Notes under the pieces: generated by a model
The model's input: only the letters and a program-made list of their open reading frames with translations
Told to the model about the DNA's origin: nothing
Database searches by the model: none
Assembly (NCBI GenBank): GCA_902544345.1
Contig: CACCBT010000003.1
Span: 1 to 43,146, forward strand
From: an uncultured Pelagibacteraceae bacterium
GTDB taxonomy: Bacteria; Pseudomonadota; Alphaproteobacteria; Pelagibacterales; Pelagibacteraceae
Length of the DNA stretch: 43,146 nucleotides
Direction: 5' to 3'
Made by a program: the position numbers and the translations under genes
Shown: piece by piece, positions 25,096 through 34,821 of the stretch
Position numbering within the stretch: the first letter of the stretch is position 1
Layout of the letters: the number at the start of each line of letters is the position of its first letter

Positions 25096-25390
25096 ACTCT
25101 GGGTTTACAATTACATCTAAAAGATGAGCAGTAAAACTGTTAAGTAGTAAAAAAATACTGAAAGCTATAATATAAAGTAAAAAAACTAAAAAATTTCTAG
25201 CTCTTTTTCTTTGTAATAGTTTTTTATCTTCTGGGACCCATTCTTTATTTTGAGATTTAAAATCATACGAAAACATCCAATAAGTTAAATTAGTTTCGTT
25301 TGGATCGCCTGTTCTTATTGTTTTGATATATGAAGACAGGAATTTAAAAGTTAGAATAAATAAAATTAATAAAGATGAAATTGTGAACAT
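25079..25390 (-). CDS. Small two-span membrane protein, unknown function
   Basis: A 103-residue ORF with hydrophobic segments at about 4-20 and 68-90. They are joined by a polar region containing RTGDPNETNLTYWMFSYDF and a basic stretch (KKLLQRKRARN) just before the second span, which predicts both ends outside the cytoplasm and the loop inside. I do not recognise the family. Its ATG shares one base with the ratA stop, so it is probably coupled to ratA. The 3' end runs 17 bases into the convergent pncC gene, which supports strong compaction. Confidence 0.65.
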   Translation of the reverse strand: MFTISSLLILFILTFKFLSSYIKTIRTGDPNETNLTYWMFSYDFKSQNKEWVPEDKKLLQRKRARNFLVFLLYIIAFSIFLLLNSFTAHLLDVIVNPEFSYPV

Positions 25391-25833
25391 TATTTAAATA
25401 ATTTAATTGCTCTTTCCTCAAAAGCTTTGGCAATTTTATTTAAACCAAGCTCAAAAGATTTTTTCATTATCCCATTCAAAATTGGATTTTTCAATTCAAA
25501 ATCAATGAAAAACTCCAGCTGTGTCGAATTGTTTATCTCCTTAAATTTCCACTCATTTTTAAGATGTTTTAATGGTCCATCAAGATTGGTTACTATAATT
25601 GTATCTTTTTCTTTATAATAAGAAACATGACTAGAGAAAGTTTCATTCAGGATGCTTTTCCCTACTTTTAAATCTCCATTAAACGTAATTAGATCTGTGC
25701 TTTCATTTTTATCAAAAACTTTACCTTCAATACACCATGGAACAAATTCTGGATATTTTTCAATATCAAGAACCATTTCTACTAATTGTTCTTTTTTACA
25801 GGGAATAATTTTTTTTATTGATGCGGAAGACAT
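25390..25833 (-). CDS. ratA: RatA/COQ10-family START-domain protein
   Basis: A 147-residue single-domain protein of the SRPBCC fold. It shows the family opening (a short strand, then [15 protein letters not shown]), the middle [14 protein letters not shown] and the C-terminal helix with [20 protein letters not shown]. Eukaryotic and alphaproteobacterial COQ10 relatives bind ubiquinone and help it function in respiration. E. coli RatA was proposed as a ribosome-association toxin. The respiratory role is likelier here, since the lipA-coq10 neighbourhood is common in alphaproteobacteria. The start lies 19 bases inside the end of lipA. Confidence 0.88.
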   Translation of the reverse strand: MSSASIKKIIPCKKEQLVEMVLDIEKYPEFVPWCIEGKVFDKNESTDLITFNGDLKVGKSILNETFSSHVSYYKEKDTIIVTNLDGPLKHLKNEWKFKEINNSTQLEFFIDFELKNPILNGIMKKSFELGLNKIAKAFEERAIKLFK

Positions 25834-26759
25834 TCAAGCTGTTTATTTCTTGCATCTTGTAATTTTCTAAAATCTTCATCTGCATGATAAGAAGATCTTG
25901 TAAGAGGTGATGAAGAAACAAGTAGAAAACCTTTTGTTTTTGCAATTTGCTCGAACTCTTTAAATTCATCAGGATGATAATAACGGTTAAGTGGATGATG
26001 TTTGGGAGATGGTTGTAAATATTGACCGATAGTAATAAAATCGACTTCGGCAGATCTAAGATCATCCATAACTTGAATTACTTCTTCTTTTTTTTCACCC
26101 AAGCCAACCATAATTCCTGATTTAGTAAAAACTTTTTTGTTAAATTTTTTTGCATTTTTTAAAAGTTCTAATGAAGCAAAATAACGTGCTCCTGGTCTTA
26201 CAGTTGTATAAAGTCTAGGTACTGTCTCTATATTATGGTTAAATACGTCTAAATCAGCTTTTAAAATTTTTTTGTAAGAATCTCCTTTTCTCAAAAAGTC
26301 AGGAGTTAAGACTTCTATAGATGTTTTTGGATTTTTATCTCTTGTAGCTCTAACAACTTTGTAAAAATGTTCCGATCCCCCATCATCTAAATCGTCTCTG
26401 TCTACAGATGTAATTACAACATGTTTCAAATTTAGATTTTGAACTGCTCTTGCGATTTTAGCTGGTTCAAAAATATCTAGCTCTGTTGGTTTTCCAGTTT
26501 TGACATCACAAAATGCACATGCTCTAGTGCACGTGTCTCCCATAATCATAAATGTAGCATGTTTTTTACTCCAACACTCAGTTATATTTGGACAATTAGC
26601 TTCCTGACATACAGTAACAAGGTTATTTTGATTAACGACTTGTTTAGTTTGAAAGAAAATTTGAGAGTCAACTATTTTTGACCTTATCCATTCAGGTTTC
26701 TTTTTAATTGGATTAAAAGGCTTATTAACTTTTTCTGGGTGTCTGGGTTTTGAGCTCAT
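25815..26759 (-). CDS. lipA: Lipoyl synthase
   Basis: Radical-SAM enzyme that inserts two sulfurs into protein-bound octanoate to make the lipoyl cofactor of pyruvate and 2-oxoglutarate dehydrogenases and the glycine cleavage system. The 314-residue protein has the auxiliary-cluster cysteines in [12 protein letters not shown], the radical-SAM CTRACAFC motif, [12 protein letters not shown] and the late segment [14 protein letters not shown] with the terminal cluster serine. All key cysteines are present. The start overlaps ftsB by 4 bases. In many alphaproteobacteria the pyruvate dehydrogenase genes stand between ftsB and lipA; here they do not. Confidence 0.96.
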   Translation of the reverse strand: MSSKPRHPEKVNKPFNPIKKKPEWIRSKIVDSQIFFQTKQVVNQNNLVTVCQEANCPNITECWSKKHATFMIMGDTCTRACAFCDVKTGKPTELDIFEPAKIARAVQNLNLKHVVITSVDRDDLDDGGSEHFYKVVRATRDKNPKTSIEVLTPDFLRKGDSYKKILKADLDVFNHNIETVPRLYTTVRPGARYFASLELLKNAKKFNKKVFTKSGIMVGLGEKKEEVIQVMDDLRSAEVDFITIGQYLQPSPKHHPLNRYYHPDEFKEFEQIAKTKGFLLVSSSPLTRSSYHADEDFRKLQDARNKQLECLPHQ

Positions 26760-27049
26760 TTTAACTTAATAATAATTTCATCTTTTGTACCATATCGAAA
26801 TTTTTCCCTATAAAGCATATCTAAATAATCAAGGTCATTATTTTTAATTAATAATATTTTATCTTCTAAATCTTTTAATTCGCTAGTCAGCACCTTATTC
26901 TTAAACTCAAGCTCTTCGTAAATTCTCTTTTTATCAAAATAAGAGATTAAGCCTCTTTCACCTCCAATTAAATTTATACCTATATAAAGCGTAAAAAAGA
27001 TATTAAATAATATAAATTTTTTTTTCTTTAAACTTTCAATAAGTCGCAT
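26756..27049 (-). CDS. ftsB: FtsB/DivIC-type division protein
   Basis: A 97-residue bitopic protein: a short basic N-terminus, one span at about 11-28, the family's GGERGL motif just after it, then a coiled coil (about 38-70) and a terminal segment with [14 protein letters not shown]. FtsB joins FtsL and FtsQ in the division complex and helps switch on septal peptidoglycan synthesis. It follows eno by 3 bases, the usual alphaproteobacterial order, and overlaps lipA by 4 bases. Confidence 0.85.
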   Translation of the reverse strand: MRLIESLKKKKFILFNIFFTLYIGINLIGGERGLISYFDKKRIYEELEFKNKVLTSELKDLEDKILLIKNNDLDYLDMLYREKFRYGTKDEIIIKLK

Positions 27050-27052
27050 AAG

Positions 27053-28309
27053 TTAGATTCTAGCCATTTTTGCTTGTTTTCCAAGTTCTTCCTCAATGCG
27101 TAATAACCTGTTGTATTTCGCTACTCTTTCAGATCTAGCCAAAGATCCAGTTTTAATTTGAGAACACATTGTTGCGGACGCCAAATCAGCAATAAATGTA
27201 TCTTCGGTATCCCCCGATCTGTGAGAAATGATAGTATTAAAATCTGCAGCTTTTGCCATTGAAATAACTTCTAAAGTTTCAGTCAAAGTGCCTATTTGAT
27301 TTGGTTTTACTAAAATACAATTTGCTGACTTTTCTTTTATTCCTTTACTTAAACGTTTTACATTTGTAACGAATAAATCATCTCCTACAATTTGAACATT
27401 TTTCCCAATTTCGTTTGTAATTTTTTTCCACGAATCCCAGTCCTCTTCTGCAAAAGGGTCCTCTATTGATTTTATTGGATAACTTGATGTTAGTTTTTTA
27501 TAATAATTAATATTATCTTCAACCGAAGTGTAATTTTTAGATTGAATTGAGTAATCCCCTTTTTCATTAATTAATTCATTAGCTGCTACATCTAGACAAA
27601 TAACTATATCTTTTCCCGGCTTTAATTTTGACTTTTCTATTGCATTTACAATTAACTCCAAGGCTTGCTCATTTGTATTAATTGATGGAGCAAATCCACC
27701 TTCATCTCCAACGTTTGTGAGCATTTTGTTTGATTTTAATAATTTCTTCAAATTTTGAATAACAACATAACATTTTTCAATAGCATCCATAAAATTTTTA
27801 GCTGAGTCAGGTCTAATCATAAATTCTTGAATGTTGAGGTCATTGTCAGCATGCACGCCGCCATTAATGATATTCATTAACGGCACGGGTAAAGAAAAAG
27901 CGTTACCCAGATATTTAAATAATGATTTTTTATTTGATATAGCTGAACATTTTGAATTAGCTAGTGAAACTGCTAAAGTAGCATTAGCTCCCAAATTTGT
28001 TTTATTCTCACTTCCATCTAAATCTAATAAAGCTTTATCAATTTTATTTTGGTCGTCAGACTCGAAACCTTTAAGTTTATTTGAAATTTTATTATTTATA
28101 TTTTCAACTGCTATATTTACACTTTTACCTAAAAATCTATTCTTATCCTGATCTCTTAATTCGTGTGCTTCAAATGCACCTGTTGATGCACCTGATGGAG
28201 AAATTGCAGTGGCAGAAATATTATTTTCTAAAAAAACTTCTGCTTCAACTGTTGGGTTTCCTCTGCTATCAAAGACCTGTCTGCCTTTTATACTTTTAAT
28301 TTTTGCCAT
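27053..28309 (-). CDS. eno: Enolase
   Basis: Dehydrates 2-phosphoglycerate to phosphoenolpyruvate and is a likely RNA-degradosome partner. The 418-residue protein is slightly short of the usual 425-430. It has SRGNPTVEAEV at 15-25, GASTGAFEAHELRD, NGGVHADNDLNIQEFM, NVGDEGGFAP with the catalytic acid, IEDPFAEEDW, GDDLFVTN, ILVKPNQIGT with the catalytic lysine and SHRSGDTED. It lies between kdsA and ftsB with gaps of 2-3 bases. It provides the step before Pyk in the glycolytic set of this window. Confidence 0.97.
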   Translation of the reverse strand: MAKIKSIKGRQVFDSRGNPTVEAEVFLENNISATAISPSGASTGAFEAHELRDQDKNRFLGKSVNIAVENINNKISNKLKGFESDDQNKIDKALLDLDGSENKTNLGANATLAVSLANSKCSAISNKKSLFKYLGNAFSLPVPLMNIINGGVHADNDLNIQEFMIRPDSAKNFMDAIEKCYVVIQNLKKLLKSNKMLTNVGDEGGFAPSINTNEQALELIVNAIEKSKLKPGKDIVICLDVAANELINEKGDYSIQSKNYTSVEDNINYYKKLTSSYPIKSIEDPFAEEDWDSWKKITNEIGKNVQIVGDDLFVTNVKRLSKGIKEKSANCILVKPNQIGTLTETLEVISMAKAADFNTIISHRSGDTEDTFIADLASATMCSQIKTGSLARSERVAKYNRLLRIEEELGKQAKMARI

Positions 28310-28311
28310 TC

Positions 28312-29133
28312 TTATTTTACTATCTTATCTATCTCGGTAAGTTTTTTTAACAAAGTTTTTACTTCATTTAATGGAACCATATTCGGACCATCTGAAGGTG
28401 CATTATCTGGATCCTCATGTGTTTCCATGAAAATTGCTCCTACGCCAACGGCAATAGCAGCACGAGCTAAATAAGGAACAAATTCTCTTTGTCCACCACT
28501 TTTTTCTCCCATACCACCTGGTTGTTGTACTGAGTGAGTTGCATCAAATACGATTGGAAATCCGAATTTCGACATTATAGGTAGGGATCTCATGTCTGAA
28601 ACAAGAGTATTATAACCAAAGCTCGCTCCTCTTTCCGTAATTAAAATATTTTTATTCCCAGAGTCTTCAATTTTTTTTATTACATTAGCCATATCCCACG
28701 GAGCTAAAAATTGTCCTTTTTTAACATTAATTATTTTACCAGTTTTTGCTGCAGCAATTAATAAATCAGTTTGTCTACATAAGAATGCCGGGATTTGAAG
28801 GACATCCACATGATTAGATACCACAGTGCATTGTTCTACAGTATGAACGTCAGTTAAAACTGGAACACCAACTTCTTTTCTAATTTTATCGAAAATGGGA
28901 AGTGATTTTTCTAAACCCAAACCTCTTTTTCCTTTTAAACTTGTTCTGTTAGCTTTATCAAAAGAAGTTTTGTAAATAAGATTAATACCTAGTTCGCTTG
29001 TAATTTTTTTAAGTTCGTTTGAAATCTTTATAGCGTGATCTTCACTCTCAAGCTGACAAGGGCCGGCAATTAGGGTAAATGGTTTATTGTTGGCGATTTC
29101 AAAATTAGAGCATTTTACTTTATGATTATTCAT
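28312..29133 (-). CDS. kdsA: 3-deoxy-D-manno-octulosonate 8-phosphate synthase, metal-dependent type
   Basis: Condenses arabinose 5-phosphate with phosphoenolpyruvate to make the Kdo precursor for lipopolysaccharide, so the organism makes a Kdo-containing outer membrane. The 273-residue protein has AGPCQLES near 23-30, [42 protein letters not shown] and [16 protein letters not shown]. Cys26 in GPC, plus the later His, Glu and Asp, marks the metal-dependent class; the metal-free class has Asn there. The start overlaps the end of pyrG by 8 bases. Confidence 0.95.
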   Translation of the reverse strand: MNNHKVKCSNFEIANNKPFTLIAGPCQLESEDHAIKISNELKKITSELGINLIYKTSFDKANRTSLKGKRGLGLEKSLPIFDKIRKEVGVPVLTDVHTVEQCTVVSNHVDVLQIPAFLCRQTDLLIAAAKTGKIINVKKGQFLAPWDMANVIKKIEDSGNKNILITERGASFGYNTLVSDMRSLPIMSKFGFPIVFDATHSVQQPGGMGEKSGGQREFVPYLARAAIAVGVGAIFMETHEDPDNAPSDGPNMVPLNEVKTLLKKLTEIDKIVK

Positions 29134-30751
29134 TTCTATTTTTGATTTTTGCGGCCTTTATAAATGATGAGAATAAAGGATGTGGTGATAAAGGTCTAGA
29201 TTTAAATTCAGGATGAAACTGAACACCAATAAACCAGGGATGGTTTTCTAATTCAATAATTTCTGGTAATTTATTATCCGGAGATAAACCTGAAAAAATC
29301 ATGCCTTTATTTTCAAAATCTTTTTTATAATTGATGTTAACTTCATATCTATGACGATGTCTTTCGTTTATCTTCACTGCATTGTAAATTTTACTTATTT
29401 TTGTGTCCTTTTTAAGTCTTGCTTCATAACTACCTAAACGCATTGTTCCACCTAAAACTTTTTCAGTGCCTTTCATCAATTTTCCATTTTTTGTCCATTC
29501 GCTCATAAGTCCAACGACTGATGCTTTAGATGGTCCAAACTCGCTAGATGTTGCTTTTTTAATATTTAATTTATTTCTTGCGAATTCAATTATTGCCATT
29601 TGCATACCAAAGCAGATGCCTAAGAAAGGAATTTTGTTCAATCTTGCATAATTAATAGCTGCTATTTTTCCTTCTGTGCCTCTTTTACCAAATCCTCCTG
29701 GTATCAAAATTCCAGATACTCCTTTAAGTTTATTTTTTATTTCACTTGGTTTTAAAAAGTCAGATTCAATTCTTATTAAATTTACTTTTAAATTATTTGC
29801 TATTCCACCATGTGTTAAGGCCTCGTCTAAAGATTTATATGCATCTTTAAGTTCAACATATTTGCCAATTATTGCTATATTAACTTTATTTTTTGTGTTC
29901 AAAACTAAATGTGTAATTTTTTTCCAAGGAGCAAGATTTACTTTTTTCTTAGATTTAATTCTAAAAAATCTTAATACTCTTTCATCTAGTTTCTCTTTAT
30001 TAAAACTTATCGGAGCTTCATAAATCGTTTTTACGTCAACAGTTTCTATAACATCTTCTATTTCAACGTTGCAAAATAATGAAATTTTCTTTCTTTGATC
30101 TAAAGGTATAGATCTTTCAGATCTGCAAATAATAATATCTGGTTGAATACCTATACTCCTTAATTCTTTAACTGAATGTTGGGTTGGTTTTGTTTTTATC
30201 TCATCAGAGGCCTTCATGTAAGGAACTAAAGTTAGGTGAATGAATAATGTATTTTTTTTACCTATTTCATTTGAAAATTGTCTTATAGCTTCTAAAAAAG
30301 GTAGACTTTCGATATCACCGACAGTACCTCCTATTTCACAAATAACAAAATCTTCTTTATTTGAGTCATTTTTTATAAATTCTTTAATTCTATTTGTAAT
30401 GTGAGGTATTACTTGAACAGTTTTACCAAGATATTTTCCTTGTCGTTCTCTTTTCAATACGTCATTATAAATTTTACCGGTAGTTATGTTGTCCGATTTT
30501 TTTGCTGAAATTCCTGAAAATCTCTCATAGTGCCCTAAATCTAAATCGGTTTCCGCACCATCATCTGTAACGAAAACTTCACCGTGTTGAAAAGGACTCA
30601 TTGTTCCAGGATCAACATTTAAATAAGGATCTAGTTTTCTTATTCTTACATTATAACCTCGAGATTGAAGTAGGTAAGCTAATGATGCAGATGATAATCC
30701 TTTTCCAAGGGAGGAGACCACGCCGCCAGTAACGAAAATGTATCGCGCCAT
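29126..30751 (-). CDS. pyrG: CTP synthase
   Basis: Makes CTP from UTP, ATP and glutamine. The 541-residue protein has an N-terminal synthase domain ([52 protein letters not shown]) and a C-terminal glutamine amidotransferase domain. The latter has PGGFGKRG, the catalytic nucleophile in GICFGMQ and [11 protein letters not shown]. No truncation is seen. A perfect 7-bp inverted repeat sits two bases before the ATG, where a ribosome site would be expected. The gene leads a kdsA-eno-ftsB-lipA-ratA run. Confidence 0.97.
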   Translation of the reverse strand: MARYIFVTGGVVSSLGKGLSSASLAYLLQSRGYNVRIRKLDPYLNVDPGTMSPFQHGEVFVTDDGAETDLDLGHYERFSGISAKKSDNITTGKIYNDVLKRERQGKYLGKTVQVIPHITNRIKEFIKNDSNKEDFVICEIGGTVGDIESLPFLEAIRQFSNEIGKKNTLFIHLTLVPYMKASDEIKTKPTQHSVKELRSIGIQPDIIICRSERSIPLDQRKKISLFCNVEIEDVIETVDVKTIYEAPISFNKEKLDERVLRFFRIKSKKKVNLAPWKKITHLVLNTKNKVNIAIIGKYVELKDAYKSLDEALTHGGIANNLKVNLIRIESDFLKPSEIKNKLKGVSGILIPGGFGKRGTEGKIAAINYARLNKIPFLGICFGMQMAIIEFARNKLNIKKATSSEFGPSKASVVGLMSEWTKNGKLMKGTEKVLGGTMRLGSYEARLKKDTKISKIYNAVKINERHRHRYEVNINYKKDFENKGMIFSGLSPDNKLPEIIELENHPWFIGVQFHPEFKSRPLSPHPLFSSFIKAAKIKNRNE

Positions 30752-30752
30752 G

Positions 30753-30769
30753 GAAGTATGTTATACTTC
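30753..30769 (-). promoter_or_regulatory. Inverted repeat immediately upstream of the pyrG start
   Basis: On the minus strand GAAGTATAACATACTTC, a 7-bp perfect inverted repeat with a 3-base loop, ends one base before the pyrG ATG. It could be an RNA hairpin masking the initiation site or a protein operator. No separate Shine-Dalgarno sequence is visible. Confidence 0.5.
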
Positions 30770-30795
30770 ATTAATTTATAATTACAAAGCCTTAA

Positions 30796-31095
30796 TTACT
30801 TTGATTGTGGTATTTGTGGAAGATTTGAATTTTCCTCTTCCTCTTTCTCTAAGACTGATTGTGTTTCACGAAACTCGTCTCTAGAGATAGCAACAATTGC
30901 AATACTACAAATTATAAATAAAGTGGCGATTATTGAGGTAAATTTTGTAAGAAAGTTTCCAACTGACCTTGAAGACGTAAAATTATCTTGTGAAACACCT
31001 AAACCTAATGCCCCACCTTCAGATCTCTGCAGCAGAATTACAATAATTAATATTATTGCGAGTATAACGTTTATAAAAATTAGTAAACTTTCCAT
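30796..31095 (-). CDS. secG: SecG preprotein translocase subunit
   Basis: A 99-residue membrane protein of the SecYEG channel. Two spans (about 4-22 and 52-70) flank the conserved cytoplasmic loop LLQRSEGGALGLG, which identifies SecG. The C-terminal tail is acidic and short compared with the Ser/Pro-rich tails of many alphaproteobacteria. It lies 5 bases after tpiA, the common secG-tpiA neighbourhood, and 44 bases before pyrG. Confidence 0.93.
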   Translation of the reverse strand: MESLLIFINVILAIILIIVILLQRSEGGALGLGVSQDNFTSSRSVGNFLTKFTSIIATLFIICSIAIVAISRDEFRETQSVLEKEEEENSNLPQIPQSK

Positions 31096-31100
31096 GATGT

Positions 31101-31844
31101 TTATCTATAGTAATTCTTTATTATATCAATAAATTTTTTTGAGGATTTTGAAGCTCCACCTATAAGAAATCCATCAATTTCTTTAATGTCTTTAAATATT
31201 TTGACACTATTACCGTCCACAGAACCTCCGTAAAGAACTACAGGATTTTTTTTCTTGTAAATTTGTTTTAATATTTTTTTTATATAAATGATTGTTTCCT
31301 CGAGCTCATTTTTTGTTGGGATTTTACCCGTTCCAATAGACCAAATCGGCTCATAAGCTACTATAATATTATCTTTATCAAATTTTTTTTCTAAAACTTT
31401 TAAAATTTGTTTTTTTAAAACACTAAAAGTTTTTTTATTTTTTTTTTCAATTCTATTTTCACCGACACAAAAGACAACTTTTAAATTATTTTTTAGAGCA
31501 AAATTTACTTTGTTCTTTAGCATCTGATTTGTGTCACCTTCGCTCCTATTATCTGAATGACCTACTAATGTATATTTTGCTCCAACACTTTTTAGCATAT
31601 AAGGACTAATCGCAGCTGTATTTGATGAAAAGTGGTCCTTCTGATAACAATTCTGAGAGCCAATCAAAATTTGTTTGTTCTTAAAATATTTAGAAAAAGT
31701 CTCTAATAAGATATATGGTGGAGTTATTATTATTCTATATTTTTTACGATTTTTATCTTTTAAATGAAAAAAGTTAATCTTTTTGATTATATTTATAGAT
31801 TTTGGGACGCCAAACATTTTCCAATTTCCAATAAAGTATTTCAT
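31101..31844 (-). CDS. tpiA: Triose-phosphate isomerase
   Basis: Interconverts dihydroxyacetone phosphate and glyceraldehyde 3-phosphate, the link from glycerol oxidation to Gap. The 247-residue protein has Lys9 in GNWKM, catalytic His96 in VGHSDNR, catalytic Glu165 in VAYEPIWSIGTGK and the phosphate-gripping YGGSVDG and LIGGAS. Where nearly all isomerases have GHSERR, it reads GHSDNR, so the strongly conserved Glu after the His-Ser pair is Asp. It is divergent from the PpiD-like gene and heads the tpiA-secG-pyrG direction. Confidence 0.95.
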   Translation of the reverse strand: MKYFIGNWKMFGVPKSINIIKKINFFHLKDKNRKKYRIIITPPYILLETFSKYFKNKQILIGSQNCYQKDHFSSNTAAISPYMLKSVGAKYTLVGHSDNRSEGDTNQMLKNKVNFALKNNLKVVFCVGENRIEKKNKKTFSVLKKQILKVLEKKFDKDNIIVAYEPIWSIGTGKIPTKNELEETIIYIKKILKQIYKKKNPVVLYGGSVDGNSVKIFKDIKEIDGFLIGGASKSSKKFIDIIKNYYR

Positions 31845-31878
31845 TATTTGCCTTAATATAAAATTTAATCTATAGGTG

Positions 31879-31884
31879 TATAAT
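31879..31884 (+). promoter_or_regulatory. -10 box for the ppiD-trp-lexA-direction transcript
   Basis: TATAAT stands 26 bases before the ATG at 31910 in the 65-base divergent tpiA/ppiD gap. No good -35 hexamer is found at 16-18 bases. The leader would be about 20 bases and lacks a Shine-Dalgarno sequence. Confidence 0.5.
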
Positions 31885-31909
31885 TTTAAAAACTTAATAA
31901 ATTATTATA

Positions 31910-33364
31910 ATGTTAACTTCAATAGGAAAATTTTCTAAGTCTTTTTTTATCAAACTTTTGGTTGGAATAATTATTCTTCCATTTGTTTTTTGGGGAATGG
32001 GTGATGTATTTAGAGGTGGAAGCCAAAATGTAATTGCTTCGATAGACTCTAAGAAGATAAGTACTCAAGAGTTCGTGAAATATCTTCAAAGGCTCAATCT
32101 TAACGAAGAACAAATTAAAAATTTACCAAATACAAATCTTGTTGAGAAAATTTTATCTGAATATATTGGAAAAAAAGTTATGTCATTAGAAATTGAAAGA
32201 CTTGGGATAATGGTAAATGATGTTTCTTTGAGAAATATTATTAAAAATGATAAATCTTTTTTTAAAGATGATAAATTCTCAAGAACTAAATACGAAAAAT
32301 TTTTATTAACGAGTGGTGTTACCGCTCCATTATTTGAGGCAAATATCGCAGAACAGGAAAAAAGAAGGCAATTTTTAAGTTCTATATCAGGTGGTACGGT
32401 CATTCCTGAAATATTAATTATAAATGAATTTAAAAAAGAGAATCAAATCAAATCAATTCAATATATTGACTTAGAAAAATACCACTCCAAAAATAGACCT
32501 ACAGAAAAAAGTAAAAAAGAGCTTTATGAGAGAAATAAAAATGTTTTTTTTACAGAATTTAAAAGTCTTAAATATGCTGAAATTACACCGGAAAAAATAA
32601 GTGGAAACAAAGAATATGGAGAAATTTTTTTTAAAAAATTAGATACTTTAGAAAATAATATTTTGGATGGTCAAACTTTCAATGAAGCAGTGCAAAATTC
32701 TAATCTAGATGTTATTTCAATTAATAAAGTTACTGCAAACAAAGAAGACGAAAATAAAAAAAAAATTGAAATTATCCCAGATGATCTTTTTAAAAAAATC
32801 TACAGTATAAATAATTCAAAAATGCCTGAAGTCATTAATTTAGGTAATAAATATTATTTAGCTGAAGTATCGAATATTGAAAAGAAAAGTAGAACGATTA
32901 ATGATCCAGAGGTTCAAGAGGCATTAAATGCGCAATTAAGTTTTGAGAAAAAAATTGAAAATAATAATTCAATTATGAAAGATATTAGTATGGGAGCTTT
33001 TGATAAATCAAGATTTATTAAATTTGCATCAGATAATCAATTGGAAGTAAAAGATTATAAAATAAATGATTTGAAGCAAAATGAAATTTTTTCTGAGAAT
33101 GTTTTGAAAAGAATATTTCAACAAAAAGATGGAGAAATTAATCTAATTACTAATAGAACTTTATCTAAAAGCTTTTTGGTGATGTCAATTAAGACTAGAT
33201 ATAAGGATTTAAAAAAAGGAAGTAATGAATATGAGCAGTATGAAGCAAAAGCTCGGTTAAATTTAATTAATAAAATCTACCAAACTCATGATAATAATCT
33301 TAATGAAAAATATAAAGTAGAATTAAATCAAAGAACAATAGAACGAGTAAAAAATTCATTTTGA
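31910..33364 (+). CDS. ppiD: PpiD/SurA-N-type membrane-anchored periplasmic chaperone
   Basis: A 484-residue protein with one N-terminal anchor (about 13-31, FFIKLLVGIIILPFVFWGMG) opening the typical PpiD start MLTSIGKFSKSF and GDVFRGG. A SurA-like N-terminal chaperone domain follows (about 40-170). PpiD proteins are usually near 600 residues and include a parvulin prolyl-isomerase domain. Here the central region (200-330) is short and highly charged and I cannot find a clear parvulin active site, so isomerase activity is doubtful. It probably helps fold proteins leaving the Sec channel. The position between tpiA and trpE is the standard alphaproteobacterial one. Confidence 0.82.
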   Translation: MLTSIGKFSKSFFIKLLVGIIILPFVFWGMGDVFRGGSQNVIASIDSKKISTQEFVKYLQRLNLNEEQIKNLPNTNLVEKILSEYIGKKVMSLEIERLGIMVNDVSLRNIIKNDKSFFKDDKFSRTKYEKFLLTSGVTAPLFEANIAEQEKRRQFLSSISGGTVIPEILIINEFKKENQIKSIQYIDLEKYHSKNRPTEKSKKELYERNKNVFFTEFKSLKYAEITPEKISGNKEYGEIFFKKLDTLENNILDGQTFNEAVQNSNLDVISINKVTANKEDENKKKIEIIPDDLFKKIYSINNSKMPEVINLGNKYYLAEVSNIEKKSRTINDPEVQEALNAQLSFEKKIENNNSIMKDISMGAFDKSRFIKFASDNQLEVKDYKINDLKQNEIFSENVLKRIFQQKDGEINLITNRTLSKSFLVMSIKTRYKDLKKGSNEYEQYEAKARLNLINKIYQTHDNNLNEKYKVELNQRTIERVKNSF

Positions 33365-34821
33365 TGCGATTGAATATAAGTCTAAAAGAATTTAAAAAAA
33401 ATCATTTAAGGAAAAAAAATCAAGTAATATTTAGATCTTTTTATTGCAAAAACTATTACAAAGTTGAAAATCTTTATAAGTTTCTTTTAGCAGAAAAAAA
33501 TAGTTTTATTTTTGAATCTGTGGAAAAAGGAACTACAAGAGGAAGGTATACAATTATAGGCCTCAACCCAGATAAGATCTGGGATATTCGTAATAACGTA
33601 ATAAATTTAGATAATAATGGAAAAATAAATAAGTTTAAAACTAATCCTTTAAAATATCTTAATAAACTTATTAATGAATTTAAAATAGAAATTCCAAAAA
33701 AACTTCCATCTATGGCTTCAATGCTAGTTGGATACTTTTCTTACGATATAATTCGATATATTGAGAAAATTCCTGATAGATGCAAGGATGATTTAAAAAT
33801 TCCAGACGTAAGAATTTCTCGACCAAAGAATTTGGTTATTTATGATAACTTAGAGAAAAAAATTCATTATATTGAAAATGTTTATGCTGATACAAAAATT
33901 AGAGATTATAATGTAACATATAATGAAATTCTTAGGAAGTTTGAGCTATATGAAAGTTTTGAAAATATAAAACTTCCAAGCCAATTTACTTTTAAATCTA
34001 ATAAAAATGTTATCAAATCAAACACTTCAAAAAAAAAATTTAAATTACTTGTTAGGAAAGCTAAATCTTATATTAAAAAAGGTGATATTTTTCAGGTAGT
34101 TCTAAGTCAAAGATTTGAGAGAAAGATTAATAAAAGACCTATTGAGATCTATAATTATTTAAGAAAATCAAACCCATCTCCTTTTATGTTTTACTTTAAT
34201 TACAAAGATTTTAATGTGCTTGGAAGTAGTCCAGAAATATTAGTAAGGCTTAGAAATGGTGAAGTTACTGTAAGGCCGATTGCGGGGACAAGACCTAGAG
34301 GGAGAACAACCAAAGCAGATAAGAAGAACGTTTCTGATCTGCTTAAAGACAAAAAAGAGTTAGCAGAGCATCTTATGCTTCTAGATCTTGGAAGAAACGA
34401 CGTTGGAAAAGTTTCAAAAGTAAATACTGTAAAGGTGACTGAGAGATTTAAAGTAGAAAAATATTCCCATGTTATGCATATTGTATCTAATGTAGTTGGT
34501 AAGTTTAATAATCAATCTTCAATCTTTGAAACATTACTCTCAGGTTTTCCTGCAGGAACAGTAAGTGGTGCACCAAAAATTAGAGCGATGGAAATAATTG
34601 ATGAGCTTGAAAAAAATAAAAGAAAATTATACGCTGGTGGTATAGGTTATTTTACACCAAATAATGAATTTGATACTTGTATTGCTTTAAGAACAGCTCT
34701 CATTAAAAATAATAAATTTTATGTTCAAGCTGGCGCAGGAATTGTTGCTGATAGTAAACCTGATAAAGAGTACGCGGAAACAGTTAACAAAGCTAAAGCT
34801 TTAATGAAGGCGGTAGATTAA
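33364..34821 (+). CDS. trpE: Anthranilate synthase component I
   Basis: Converts chorismate, with ammonia from TrpG, to anthranilate in tryptophan synthesis. The start is ATG 33364 ([10 protein letters not shown]), sharing a base with the ppiD stop (TGATG), so the protein has 485 residues. The tryptophan feedback site is recognisable as [14 protein letters not shown] (usual LLES pattern). The chorismate-binding domain has [39 protein letters not shown] and YAGGIGYF. It is followed directly by trpG as a separate gene, not fused as in rhizobia. Confidence 0.95.
   Translation: MRLNISLKEFKKNHLRKKNQVIFRSFYCKNYYKVENLYKFLLAEKNSFIFESVEKGTTRGRYTIIGLNPDKIWDIRNNVINLDNNGKINKFKTNPLKYLNKLINEFKIEIPKKLPSMASMLVGYFSYDIIRYIEKIPDRCKDDLKIPDVRISRPKNLVIYDNLEKKIHYIENVYADTKIRDYNVTYNEILRKFELYESFENIKLPSQFTFKSNKNVIKSNTSKKKFKLLVRKAKSYIKKGDIFQVVLSQRFERKINKRPIEIYNYLRKSNPSPFMFYFNYKDFNVLGSSPEILVRLRNGEVTVRPIAGTRPRGRTTKADKKNVSDLLKDKKELAEHLMLLDLGRNDVGKVSKVNTVKVTERFKVEKYSHVMHIVSNVVGKFNNQSSIFETLLSGFPAGTVSGAPKIRAMEIIDELEKNKRKLYAGGIGYFTPNNEFDTCIALRTALIKNNKFYVQAGAGIVADSKPDKEYAETVNKAKALMKAVD

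Noticed and set aside
25796-26065. 89-codon minus-strand ORF overlapping lipA
   Set aside because: Out-of-frame shadow of lipA; its translation shows no domain and lipA has all its cluster cysteines.
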